From Microbacterium sp. A20 (lineage in GTDB: Bacteria > Actinomycetota > Actinomycetes > Actinomycetales > Microbacteriaceae), in the NCBI RefSeq assembly GCF_004794515.1, contig NZ_SSDF01000080.1:1-64000 (forward strand): a DNA stretch of 64,000 nucleotides, given 5' to 3'. How positions within the stretch are numbered: the first letter of the stretch is position 1; the number at the start of each line of letters is the position of its first letter. The notes beneath the pieces were generated by a model. That model saw nothing but the letters and a program-made list of their open reading frames with translations. It did not search any database and was not told the origin of the DNA. This document shows, piece by piece, positions 24,443 to 33,083 of this stretch. Both the position numbers and the translations under genes were made by a program.

Positions 24443-26305
24443 TCAGCGCTTCTGGCGCTGCACCGCCAGGGTCACCGTCGCGGAATCGGCGGCGGGAACC
24501 GGCGGGGCGGCGAGGGCGGGGAGACCGGCGGCGACGGGCTTGCGGGCCCGACCGATCGCGCGGCGGGACAGCGCCCACTGCAGCCCGTACCCGATCGCGA
24601 ACACCATCAGCGTGAAGATCAGCGCCATCGCGGCCCCCTGATCCGGCGCATACAGCTGCGCGGATCGCGGGTTGATCATCGCGTAGATGTACATCGACAG
24701 CGGACGCGACGACGGGGTCGCCAGGAACGCCGGGAGCGTGAACTCGTTGGTGCCGAGGATGAACATCTGGATCCACACGGCCATCACGGTGGGCATCAGC
24801 AGCGGGGCGATGATGCGACGGAACCCCTCGAACCGACTGGCTCCACTGGTGAGAGCGGCCTCCTCCAGCTCGGGGCGGATCTGCAGCGTCGCGCTGTACG
24901 ACGAGCGGTAGGCGATCGACACCCGGTACGAGTACGCGATGACGAGCGCCAGCAGCGTGCCCGCGATCGGGATGTACGGGTTGATCACCATGAAGGTGAG
25001 GAACATCGCGAAACCGGCGATGGTCGCGGGGATCGCGACCGACGACGACGCGAACAGGTCCATCGCCTTCACCCACCAGGTCTTCTTGCTGCGCGCGATG
25101 CCGTAGGCGAGCACCGTGGCGAAGACGACCGCGATCGTGGCGCTGCCGCCCGCGATGATGACCGTGCGCCCGAGCGACACCCAGAACTCCGAGTCGGCGA
25201 GCACCGTGCCGAACGCCCCGAAGTCGGTGTTGCCGAGCAGCGCGTCGATCGAGAACGCCACGGGGTAGGGCGTGATCGCCGCCCACAGCAGGGCGAGCAG
25301 CGGAAGGATGCCGGTGAGCAGCACGAACACGGCGACCAGCACCATGACCGGGATCTTCCACGGCCCCATGCGCATGGTCGACGGCCGGAAGCCCTTGCCC
25401 GACACCGAGGCTCTGCGCTCGGCGTTGCGGGTCGCCCGCAGATAGACCGCGAACGCGATGGTCGTGATTACGAGGAACACCAGTCCCCACGCGGCGGCCA
25501 GCCCGTACTGCGGCAGCTCGCCCGCGTTGGAGCTGATGAGCGTCCAGAGTTTGAGGGCGAAGATGTCGCGCCCCGACTCCTGGCCGAACAACAGCGGCAC
25601 CTCGAGACTGCCGAGGCCCAGGATGAAGGTGAGCACGGTCACCCCGAGCAGGCCCGGCCACAGCATCGGTAGCGTCACGCGGCGCAGGGTCTGCGGCCAC
25701 GAGGCCCCCGACACCCGCGCCGACTCCTCGAGCGAGCCGTCCATGTTGGTCAGGATGGGCACGATCATCAGGTACGGGAATGTGACGTTCGTGAGCGCCT
25801 GGATGAAGATCATGGTCGGGAACGCGTAGGGGTCGATCGGCACGTCACTCGCGAAGGGCAGCAGCCGCAGCATCTGGTTGAGCACGCCCGACTCGGGCGA
25901 CAGCATCAGCAGGTAGGCCTGCGCCTTCACGATCGGCGGGATGATGTACGGCACGATCACCAGCACCGAGATGAGGCGACGCCACGGAGCATCCGTCCGC
26001 ACGGTGACCCACGCGAGACCGAACGCCATCAGGAGTGTGAGCAGCGTGGAACCGCCGACGAAGGCGCCGGTCGCACCGAGCACGCCCCAGAAGTCCTCGC
26101 GCAACTGCCACAGGGTGACGAAGTTCTCGACACCCCACTGGGCCGATGAGACGCCGAAGGGCAGGAACGGACCACGGAACGCGGTGATCACCTGGACGAT
26201 CAGCGGTACCGCGAGAAGGATGAAGATGACCGCACCCGAGACGACCATGGCGATCGTCATCGAGGTGGGGCGCTTTCGCCCCGTGGTCCGTCCTGCCTTG
26301 AACAT
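24443..26305 (-). CDS. Fused double-domain ABC permease (iron/phosphonate/polyamine-type)
   Basis: The 620-residue protein contains two permease halves, each with about six membrane segments and its own coupling loop (ESARVSGASWPQTLRRVTLPM and EAALTSGASRFEGFRRIIAP). This FbpB-like architecture is used by importers of ferric iron, 2-aminoethylphosphonate, thiamine or small polar organics. It starts two bases after the binding-protein stop, with the same operon order as the ATPase and exporter upstream. The C-terminal tail is alanine/proline-rich. The ligand is not predictable. Confidence 0.85.
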   Translation of the reverse strand: MFKAGRTTGRKRPTSMTIAMVVSGAVIFILLAVPLIVQVITAFRGPFLPFGVSSAQWGVENFVTLWQLREDFWGVLGATGAFVGGSTLLTLLMAFGLAWVTVRTDAPWRRLISVLVIVPYIIPPIVKAQAYLLMLSPESGVLNQMLRLLPFASDVPIDPYAFPTMIFIQALTNVTFPYLMIVPILTNMDGSLEESARVSGASWPQTLRRVTLPMLWPGLLGVTVLTFILGLGSLEVPLLFGQESGRDIFALKLWTLISSNAGELPQYGLAAAWGLVFLVITTIAFAVYLRATRNAERRASVSGKGFRPSTMRMGPWKIPVMVLVAVFVLLTGILPLLALLWAAITPYPVAFSIDALLGNTDFGAFGTVLADSEFWVSLGRTVIIAGGSATIAVVFATVLAYGIARSKKTWWVKAMDLFASSSVAIPATIAGFAMFLTFMVINPYIPIAGTLLALVIAYSYRVSIAYRSSYSATLQIRPELEEAALTSGASRFEGFRRIIAPLLMPTVMAVWIQMFILGTNEFTLPAFLATPSSRPLSMYIYAMINPRSAQLYAPDQGAAMALIFTLMVFAIGYGLQWALSRRAIGRARKPVAAGLPALAAPPVPAADSATVTLAVQRQKR

Positions 26306-26307
26306 GG

Positions 26308-27468
26308 TTATCCGTTCAGCGCCTTGTCGGCGGCGTTGATCATGGCCTGCCAGTCGTCACGAGTGGCCTGCGTCTCGGTCTCGGCGCCGCTTTCGAGGCC
26401 GAGCAGCAGCGCGTCGGAGTTCGTCTTCATGAGTCCGGTGGACTCGGCGAACGTCTCGGCGGGGAGCCCGGCGAACGGCACCTGCGTGCTGGCGAAGCGC
26501 TCGTCCGTCATGCGGAGGCTGATCCAGTCGGGGTCGAACGCGTTCCACAGCGTCCACAGTGCGGCGCCGGGCTTGTTCTTCCCATCGGAGTTCACGCCGG
26601 AGAACTGCGCCCAGACCCCCGCGTGCTCGAACGGCGAGACCTGCAGCGCCGGGTTCGGGTTGAACAACGTCTGGTTCAGCGCGATGGGCACGTCTCCGCT
26701 CGACAGCGGGGCGCCCTGGTCCTCGAGCAGCTTCAGGTTGCCCGACGACATCAGCTCGTCGATCAGGTCGACCATCTTGTCTTCGCCCTCGGCCATACCG
26801 TACCCGGCGAAGACCACCGCGTTGTACCCGGCGACCGAGACCTTGTCCTTGTACTCGGGGGCGAGCAGACCGTCGAGCGTTTCCGGAACGGCATCCACCT
26901 TCTCGGTGTTGTACTGGATGAGGGTGCCGTTGATGCTGTCGGGCATGAGCTCGGGGGCGCCGATGGTGAGGTACTCCTCGGGCACGCCGAAGCTCGCCCA
27001 GTCGACCTTCTCCCAGAAGCCCTCGTCGTACATCGCGGCCATCGAGGTGATCGAGCCGGACACCACGTCGGTGTTGCGCGACCCCGTGGCCTTGGCCGAG
27101 ATGATCGCCGACGAGAGGTTGTAGGTCAGACCGCGGGTCTCGACCTTGATGTCGGGGAAGCGCTCGTTGAACTGTGCGATGACATCCGGCGACAGCTCAT
27201 ACCAGTCCCAGATGACCAGCGTGCCGTCGTCGGCCTTCTTCGCCTCTTCGTAGAGGGCGTCGAGCTGCTTGTCGATCTCGGGCCAGTAGTCGTCGTAGAA
27301 GTTCTCGCAGCGGGTGATCGCGCCGACTTCGACGGCGTCGCAGACAGCCGAGGCGGCATCGCCCTTGAGCGCGCTGTCGCCGGAGGCGGCCTCGCTCTGC
27401 GTGCCGCAGCCGGTCAGGGCGAGCGCGAACGTCGCCGTGACGGCGACAGCTCCCAGTGTTCTCTTCAT
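26308..27468 (-). CDS. ABC transporter extracellular solute-binding lipoprotein
   Basis: The 386-residue protein has a signal peptide ending in LTGC and a type 2 periplasmic-binding fold (GTLVIWDWYELSPDVIAQF, FPDIKVETRG). It resembles PotD/FbpA-like binding proteins. DWYELSP and the many acidic residues would suit a cationic or polar ligand, but this is weak evidence. It is followed two bases later by the fused permease and preceded by the ATPase. Confidence 0.85.
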   Translation of the reverse strand: MKRTLGAVAVTATFALALTGCGTQSEAASGDSALKGDAASAVCDAVEVGAITRCENFYDDYWPEIDKQLDALYEEAKKADDGTLVIWDWYELSPDVIAQFNERFPDIKVETRGLTYNLSSAIISAKATGSRNTDVVSGSITSMAAMYDEGFWEKVDWASFGVPEEYLTIGAPELMPDSINGTLIQYNTEKVDAVPETLDGLLAPEYKDKVSVAGYNAVVFAGYGMAEGEDKMVDLIDELMSSGNLKLLEDQGAPLSSGDVPIALNQTLFNPNPALQVSPFEHAGVWAQFSGVNSDGKNKPGAALWTLWNAFDPDWISLRMTDERFASTQVPFAGLPAETFAESTGLMKTNSDALLLGLESGAETETQATRDDWQAMINAADKALNG

Positions 27469-27525
27469 GATCTGAATGTCCTCTCTGACATCAGGTGTGT
27501 GATTGCGGGTGTGGTGCGGGATGGA

Positions 27526-28710
27526 TCAGGCGCCCAGCACGCGGCAGGCGTGCGGGACCAGTTCGAGGAAGACCCTGCCGCCCTCGGGGGGTGTCGCTAG
27601 CGGTGCTCCGCGGCCGACGATCGTGGCGACGGGCTCACCCTCGGTGAGCACCTCGGCCTCGTACTCGACGATCTCGCCGAGGAACTCCACACGCACGATG
27701 CGCACGGGGAGCACGTTGGGGCGCTCGACGTCGGTCTCGTGCCAGCGCACGGTCTCTGGGCGGAAGGTGAGCGTGACCTCGTCGCCCGCGGAGACGCCGT
27801 CGGGCACGGGCGTCCGCAGCCGGGTGCCCAGGGCCTCGACCACCGCGTCGCCGCCGCCGTCGCGCTCGATCACCACGGCGGGGATCATGTTCGCGCGGCC
27901 GACGAAGTTCGCCACGAAGCGGTCGGCCGGCTGGTCGTAGAGCTCCCGGGGTGTGGCCTCCTGCACGATGCGTCCGCCGTTCATGACGGCGACCCGATCG
28001 GACATCGACAGCGCCTCGGACTGGTCGTGCGTCACGTACAGGGCGCTGATGCCGAGGGTGCGCTGCAGGCTTCGCAGCTCGTTGCGCATGGTGTCGCGCA
28101 GCTTGGCGTCGAGGTTCGACAGCGGCTCGTCGAGCAGCAGCAGCCGCGGGCGGTGAGCGAGGGCCCGGGCGAGGGCGAGCCGCTGCTGCTGGCCGCCCGA
28201 CAGCGCGGTGGCCGGACGCTGCGCGAGGTGGTCGAGCTGCACCAGCTCCAGCGCCTCCATCGCCCGCTTGCGCGCCTCCTGCTTCGGCAGCTTCGAGCCC
28301 GCGACCTGCAGCGGGAAGATCGCGTTGGCGAACACGGTCATGTGCGGCCAGATCGCGTAGTTCTGGAACACCATGCCGATGTCGCGCTTGTCGGGCGACA
28401 CGTGCTCGGTGCCGGTCGAGAGCACGGCGCCGTCGAGCGAGATGACCCCGCCGTTGCTCCGCTCGAGCCCGGCGACACAGCGCAGCGTCGTCGTCTTGCC
28501 GCACCCCGACGGTCCGAGGAGCGAGTAGAACGTCCCCGGCTCGATCGTGAAGGTGACGTCCTTGACCACGGGGACGGCGGCACCGTCGAGCTCGTAATCC
28601 TTCTTCAGGGCGTCGACGACGAGTCGGCCGCCTCCGGATCTCTCGGTCATGGGAGCCTTCGCCTGCTTCCTGGTTCTGGATGTTGGATCCACTGCGACTG
28701 CCGTCATCAT
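27526..28710 (-). CDS. ABC transporter ATP-binding protein (PotA/FbpC type)
   Basis: The 394-residue protein has Walker [11 protein letters not shown], signature LSGGQQQRLALARAL and Walker B LLLLDEPLSNLD. A C-terminal TOBE-type domain (LTFRPETVRW onward) is typical of importers with regulatory tails. ATG 28710 is preferred over 28650, because it overlaps the exporter stop (ATGA) and has GAGGG upstream. The gene is thus cotranscribed with the DHA2 exporter, the binding protein and the fused permease. Confidence 0.85.
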   Translation of the reverse strand: MMTAVAVDPTSRTRKQAKAPMTERSGGGRLVVDALKKDYELDGAAVPVVKDVTFTIEPGTFYSLLGPSGCGKTTTLRCVAGLERSNGGVISLDGAVLSTGTEHVSPDKRDIGMVFQNYAIWPHMTVFANAIFPLQVAGSKLPKQEARKRAMEALELVQLDHLAQRPATALSGGQQQRLALARALAHRPRLLLLDEPLSNLDAKLRDTMRNELRSLQRTLGISALYVTHDQSEALSMSDRVAVMNGGRIVQEATPRELYDQPADRFVANFVGRANMIPAVVIERDGGGDAVVEALGTRLRTPVPDGVSAGDEVTLTFRPETVRWHETDVERPNVLPVRIVRVEFLGEIVEYEAEVLTEGEPVATIVGRGAPLATPPEGGRVFLELVPHACRVLGA

Positions 28711-30197
28711 CGTCCCTCTCTCACGACCGAGCTCACCGTCTGCGGGGCGGCCGGTGCGCCCCAGGGTCGCGGCTTCTCGAAGAACACCACGACGATCGCG
28801 CACACCGCGAAGGCGATGGCCGAAAGAAGCAGGGACTGCGACATGGCCGCGGCGAGTCCGCTGCCGTCCTTCGCCGACAGCTCGGTCCCCGGGTGGATCG
28901 CGCCGGGGACGAAACCGGTGATGTGCGCGGCGAGCGTCACGTTCATCAGCACGGCCAGCAGCGCCGATCCGATCACCGACCCCATCTGCCTGGTCGTCGA
29001 ATAGACGCCCGATCCCGCTCCCGCCTGCGTGTGCGGGAGGTTCCGCGTGGCCGTCGACGCGAGCGGGCCGAACATCCCGGAGACGCCCACACCCAGCAGG
29101 GTAGAGGGCAGCAGCAGGAGCCAGAACGGAGCATCGAGGGTCATGGTCGCCGCGTACCAGACCATGGCCGCGGCCGAGATGACGAAGGCCGCGAAGGTCA
29201 CCCAGCGCGGGCCGATCCGGTCGCTCAGCTTGCCGACGAACGGCCCGAGCGCGCCCGAGACGACCGCCATCGGCGCCAGCATCAGCGCTGCGAGCGTCGG
29301 GTCGAGGCCCCGGGCGACCTGGAAGTAGAAGGCGAGCGGCACGGGCATCGCGGTGATGCCGACCCCGACGAGGAAGATCGTGACGTTCGCGACCGAGAAG
29401 TTGCGGTCGCGGAAGAGCGCGAGGGGCATGAGGGGCTCGGCGCGATTGACGCGCTGCCACACGACGAAGAGCACGAGCAGCACGACGCCGGTGACGATCA
29501 CGCCCCACACCGTGATCGGAGCGAGGATCACACCCCAGTCGTAGACCTCGCCCTCCTGGATGCCGAACACCAGCAGGAACAGTCCGAGTCCGGAGAGGGC
29601 GACGCCGAGGAAGTCGAAGCGGTGCGGGTGTCCCTCCAGGTTCGGCACCAGCCGCCAGGCGACGACGAAGGCGATGATCCCGACGGGCACGTTGACGAAG
29701 AAGATCCACTCCCAGCCCACGGTGTCGGTGAGCACGCCGCCGAGGATCGGCCCCACGAGCGTCGCCAGTCCGCCGACCGCGCCCCACGCCCCCATGGCCT
29801 GACCGCGACCGCGCGGCGGGAAGACCCGGGCGATGATCGCCATGGTCTGCGGCGTCATCAGCGCGGCGCCGAAACCCTGCACGGCGCGCGCCGCGATGAG
29901 CATCTCGATGCTGCCGGCCAACCCGCACGCCAGCGAAGCGAGGGTGAAGACCACGAGGCCCATGAGGTAGACCCGCTTGGGGCCGAACCGGTCACCGAGC
30001 CGGCCGGTCACCAGCAGCGGGACCGCATAGGCGAGCAGGTAGGCGCTCGTGACCCAGATCACCGTGGTGAGGTCGGCGTCGAAGGCCGCGAGGATGACCG
30101 GGTTGGCGATCGCCACGATCGTCGTGTCGACGAGGATCATGAAGAAGCCGATGCACAGCGCCCACAGGGCCGGCCACGGTCGGACGTTCTGGTTCAT
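28707..30197 (-). CDS. DHA2 family (EmrB/QacA-type) MFS transporter
   Basis: The 496-residue protein has about 14 membrane segments and DHA2 motifs: ILVDTTIVAIANP, GRLGDRFGPKRVYLMGL (motif A) and RAVQGFGAALMTPQTMAII (motif C region). Such proteins expel drugs or aromatic compounds by proton exchange. Start ATG 30197 is preferred over 30248, since membrane sequence begins there. Being the first gene of an importer operon is unusual. It may export a product or protect against the toxic substrate. Confidence 0.85.
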   Translation of the reverse strand: MNQNVRPWPALWALCIGFFMILVDTTIVAIANPVILAAFDADLTTVIWVTSAYLLAYAVPLLVTGRLGDRFGPKRVYLMGLVVFTLASLACGLAGSIEMLIAARAVQGFGAALMTPQTMAIIARVFPPRGRGQAMGAWGAVGGLATLVGPILGGVLTDTVGWEWIFFVNVPVGIIAFVVAWRLVPNLEGHPHRFDFLGVALSGLGLFLLVFGIQEGEVYDWGVILAPITVWGVIVTGVVLLVLFVVWQRVNRAEPLMPLALFRDRNFSVANVTIFLVGVGITAMPVPLAFYFQVARGLDPTLAALMLAPMAVVSGALGPFVGKLSDRIGPRWVTFAAFVISAAAMVWYAATMTLDAPFWLLLLPSTLLGVGVSGMFGPLASTATRNLPHTQAGAGSGVYSTTRQMGSVIGSALLAVLMNVTLAAHITGFVPGAIHPGTELSAKDGSGLAAAMSQSLLLSAIAFAVCAIVVVFFEKPRPWGAPAAPQTVSSVVREGR

Positions 30198-30233
30198 GGA
30201 TCTCTTTCGGGAGGGATCGTCATGGGTCGGGAG

Positions 30234-30278
30234 CCGGTGTCCGTCCACTCAGCCCCTGATGTGGAGGACGGACACCGG
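30234..30278. terminator. Inverted repeat between the LVIVD gene and the exporter gene
   Basis: CCGGTGTCCGTCC pairs perfectly with GGACGGACACCGG across a 19-base loop. It lies 17 bases past the LVIVD-protein stop and 37 bases before the exporter start. It could terminate the former or act as an operator for the latter. Confidence 0.55.
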
Positions 30279-30294
30279 AGTTTCCGGGAAGAGC

Positions 30295-31908
30295 TCAGCC
30301 GTCGGTGGCGGGGATGCCGGTGACGACCTCACCCAGCAGCGGGGTGGAGACCGCGTAGATGCCGTGGTTGGCGAAGAGCCAGATCACGTTGCGGTCCCAC
30401 TCGACGAAGATGCCGTGCACGGGTGCGGCGAGGTCATCGTCGTCCTTGAGCCCCATCGGCGGCACGAAGTACGCGCCCACCTTCGGGTTCTCCGGGTCGC
30501 GCACGTCGAAGATCTGCAGCCCCGCCGCGTAGAACGCGTAGGGGATCACTCCGCCGTGTGGGGTGCCCGTGTTGGTGAAGTACCCCGAGCGCTTGGGACC
30601 GAACGATCCGCGGCGCTGCGCCCAGTCCGTGAACGCGGCCTCTGCCGGCGGCGTCGGCCGGGGCAGCGTGCGCACGACCCGCGGGTTCGTCGGGTCGCTC
30701 ACGTCGATCTGGTAGATCTCCTTGGCCGGCTCGTAGCAGTCGGTGTTCATCGGGTAGCCCGAGACGTAGACGTAGCCGGTCTCCTCGACCTGGGTGGTGT
30801 CGACGTTGTCGCCCTCGGTGCCCGCGACGCTGACCGGGAGGTGGCACCAGCCGACGTGGTGGATGTTCGTGGGATCGGATACATCGAGCACGAATAGGCC
30901 CTGGCCACCCTGCGCCGCATAGCCGTACTTCCACCCGGACTCGACCGAGCGCGGCATGAAGATGCCCATGCGCGAACCGAACCACGAGGTCTTGTTGTTC
31001 CAGCGCTCGTTGTCGGCGAGGTACTCGGAGTCCGCCTCCTCGCCGGCGCGGGAGCCGGGCACCCACCAGTTCGAGAGCAGTTCGGGCTTCGCGGGGTCCG
31101 ACACGTCGTAGGCGGCGTGCCCCGCCGTCCACAGCGTGGTCTTGTACGGCTGGTTGGTGAAGGTGTTGTCGGGCGCGGTCGCCACGAAGAGGTACTTGTC
31201 TCCGTAGTAGACCGGCAGGTCGAGCACGCCGTTGCCCTCCTGGATCTCGTCCGGTCCGTGGTTCGGGTCGGTCGAGACCTCGGTGATGAGGGTCCAGTCG
31301 CGGGGGCTCGGGCCGTTCATCTCCCAGGTGCGGAAGCCGCGCAGGCCTTCCCACTCCTTCAGCTGCCCCTCGACGGTGTCGTCGATCCACTTGTTGGCGA
31401 CGCGCCCCTTGAGGAAGTACCGCGGGGTCTCGCTCGCCTGGATGGCGATGTGCTTGCCGAGCTTCTGGTTCCACTGCACCGTGGTGGCGCCGAACTGCGG
31501 GCGCGGGTCGTCCCAGCCCCACTGCTCCTCGTCGACGATGGTGAGGTCGCGCGGGTCGGTGATGTCGTAGAGCTTCCAGTGGTTGCCGCCGCCGTAGTGC
31601 AGCATGAGCCGGCGGCCGTCCCAGTCGTAGATGCACTGCCACGAGTGGCTCGTGTTCACCACGATCGGGTAGAACGCCTCGGCGGTCGCGTTGAGCGAGT
31701 ATGTCTCGGGGTCGCGGTAGTCGAGCTGGCCGGGCCAGTCGACGAAGACGTCGCGCGGCACCGACGGCGTGTGCTCCGGCGGCAGGAAGGTGCCGTCGGG
31801 CTGCATGCCCCAGCTGGAGGGGTCGGGATCGGCCGGTTCGCCCTCGACGCGCGGGAAATCCTCCGGGCGGTACTTCTTCGCGTCGGGCACGTAGGGAGAG
31901 CCGGCCAT
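30295..31908 (-). CDS. LVIVD-repeat beta-propeller-like protein
   Basis: The 537-residue protein has repeated modules of the form YDVSDPAKPELLSNW, LDVSDPTNIHHVGW, IDVSDPTNPRVVRT and FDVRDPENPKVGAYF, which are LVIVD repeats thought to form a beta-propeller. No signal peptide or catalytic motif is visible. Similar proteins occur in actinobacterial catabolic clusters without a proven role. Start ATG 31908 has GGAGG five bases upstream. It lies downstream of the LysR gene on the same strand after a 123-base gap holding an inverted repeat (GGTCA-N6-TGACC, 32005-32020). Confidence 0.75.
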   Translation of the reverse strand: MAGSPYVPDAKKYRPEDFPRVEGEPADPDPSSWGMQPDGTFLPPEHTPSVPRDVFVDWPGQLDYRDPETYSLNATAEAFYPIVVNTSHSWQCIYDWDGRRLMLHYGGGNHWKLYDITDPRDLTIVDEEQWGWDDPRPQFGATTVQWNQKLGKHIAIQASETPRYFLKGRVANKWIDDTVEGQLKEWEGLRGFRTWEMNGPSPRDWTLITEVSTDPNHGPDEIQEGNGVLDLPVYYGDKYLFVATAPDNTFTNQPYKTTLWTAGHAAYDVSDPAKPELLSNWWVPGSRAGEEADSEYLADNERWNNKTSWFGSRMGIFMPRSVESGWKYGYAAQGGQGLFVLDVSDPTNIHHVGWCHLPVSVAGTEGDNVDTTQVEETGYVYVSGYPMNTDCYEPAKEIYQIDVSDPTNPRVVRTLPRPTPPAEAAFTDWAQRRGSFGPKRSGYFTNTGTPHGGVIPYAFYAAGLQIFDVRDPENPKVGAYFVPPMGLKDDDDLAAPVHGIFVEWDRNVIWLFANHGIYAVSTPLLGEVVTGIPATDG

Positions 31909-32004
31909 GTCGCCTCCATTGGCTGAATCGGGTGAGATCGTCACGACGTCGTGTCGTCTCATCAGGTTCACCCTGCGGGAGCGATGCTGTCCAATATCCA
32001 TACG

Positions 32005-32020
32005 GGTCAGAGCTATGACC
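32005..32020. promoter_or_regulatory. Inverted repeat GGTCA-N6-TGACC before the LVIVD gene
   Basis: A five-base inverted repeat with six-base spacing lies in the 123-base promoter region. CCATACGG just before it (31998-32005) reappears inverted at 33015-33022 in the LysR/ALDH promoter. A shared regulator is possible, but the match is short. Confidence 0.3.
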
Positions 32021-32031
32021 ATTCGGACATA

Positions 32032-33000
32032 TCAGCCGGCGAAGCGCGGCTCCGTCTGCGCATACTCGCGCTCGAGTTCGGCCAGACGTGCACCCTCTTC
32101 GCGCAGGTGGGCGAGCAGCGCGGATGCGGCGGGCGACGGCGCCCGGTCCTTCGGCACCGTCACACCGACAGAGCGGCGGATGGAGCTCAGCGGCGTCGGC
32201 AGGATCCGCAGCTCACGATCGTCGACGGCGATGAACATCGGCAGCGCCGCGATCACGTCGGTCGAGATGAGCAGGGTCCGCAACGTCAGCATCGAGGTGC
32301 ACTCGACGCGGTCGGGCGGCAGCGGCAGTCCCTCGTGGAAGAAGACGGCCTCGAGCTCGGCACGCAGGGCCGTCTGGGCGACGGGGAAGATCCACGGATA
32401 CGAGATCAGCTCGGCGAGCGAGTTGGCCTTGATGCCACCGAGCACCGGATGCCCGGCTCGCGCGACCAGGCGGATCGGCTCCTGGTGCAGGCGCTCCTGC
32501 TCGAGCCGCACCGGCACGGTGGGCGACAGGCGCCCGACCGTGAGGTCGAGGTCGCCGGCGAGCAGCAGCTGTTGCAGGGTGTCGGGCGTGCCCTCGCGAA
32601 CGACGACGGTCAGCCGCGGATACTCGGCCTTCAGCGCGGCGATGGCCCGCGGCAGCAGCAGGTTCGAGCCGGCGAGGTGGGTGCCGACCGTGACGGTGCC
32701 GAGCTGCCCCGACTGCAGCAGCCGCACCTCCTCCCCGGCGGCGCGCAGCTCGGCGAGCACGGAGCGGGCGCGCTCGATGAACGAGTGCCCGTACTGCGTG
32801 GGCCTGACCCCGCGGGGCAGCCGTTCGAACAGCGGCACGCCCAACACCTCCTCGACCTCGCGGAGGCCGCGGGTGACCACGGGCTGGGTGATGTGCAGCG
32901 ACTCGGCGGCGCGCACCAGGGTGCCTTCGTCGGCGATGGCGGTGACGAGGACGAGGTGACGGATCTTCACCCGTCCGTCGAGCAGTCGATCGGTGACCAT
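32032..33000 (-). CDS. LysR-type transcriptional regulator
   Basis: The 322-residue protein has an N-terminal winged helix (IRHLVLVTAIADEGTLVRAAESLHITQP, RGLREVEEVLGVPLFERLPRG) and a C-terminal effector-binding domain. It is related to the GbpR/CatR-like group that controls aromatic catabolism. The ATG at 33000 is chosen, because the upstream in-frame ATG at 33057 would overlap the divergent promoter. It is divergent from the kynurenine operon and is the best candidate for its regulator, with a pathway intermediate as likely inducer. Confidence 0.82.
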   Translation of the reverse strand: MVTDRLLDGRVKIRHLVLVTAIADEGTLVRAAESLHITQPVVTRGLREVEEVLGVPLFERLPRGVRPTQYGHSFIERARSVLAELRAAGEEVRLLQSGQLGTVTVGTHLAGSNLLLPRAIAALKAEYPRLTVVVREGTPDTLQQLLLAGDLDLTVGRLSPTVPVRLEQERLHQEPIRLVARAGHPVLGGIKANSLAELISYPWIFPVAQTALRAELEAVFFHEGLPLPPDRVECTSMLTLRTLLISTDVIAALPMFIAVDDRELRILPTPLSSIRRSVGVTVPKDRAPSPAASALLAHLREEGARLAELEREYAQTEPRFAG

Positions 33001-33010
33001 GATCCGGACT

Positions 33011-33020
33011 ATAGCCGTAT
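33011..33020. promoter_or_regulatory. Possible LysR-binding site ATA-GCCG-TAT
   Basis: A short dyad in the 83-base divergent promoter of the LysR gene and the kynurenine operon. LysR proteins usually bind such A/T-flanked dyads near their own start. Confidence 0.35.
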
Positions 33021-33083
33021 GGGCATGGCAGTGCATCAAGAGAGTATTTGTCGGCATCCCTCGAACCTTCCTAGCCTGAGCCC

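Noticed and set aside
28678..28690. GGATGT-T-GGATCC, a further match to the shared operator motif
   Set aside because: It has two central mismatches and lies inside the coding sequence of the ABC ATPase once the ATGA-coupled start at 28710 is accepted, so a regulatory role is unlikely.
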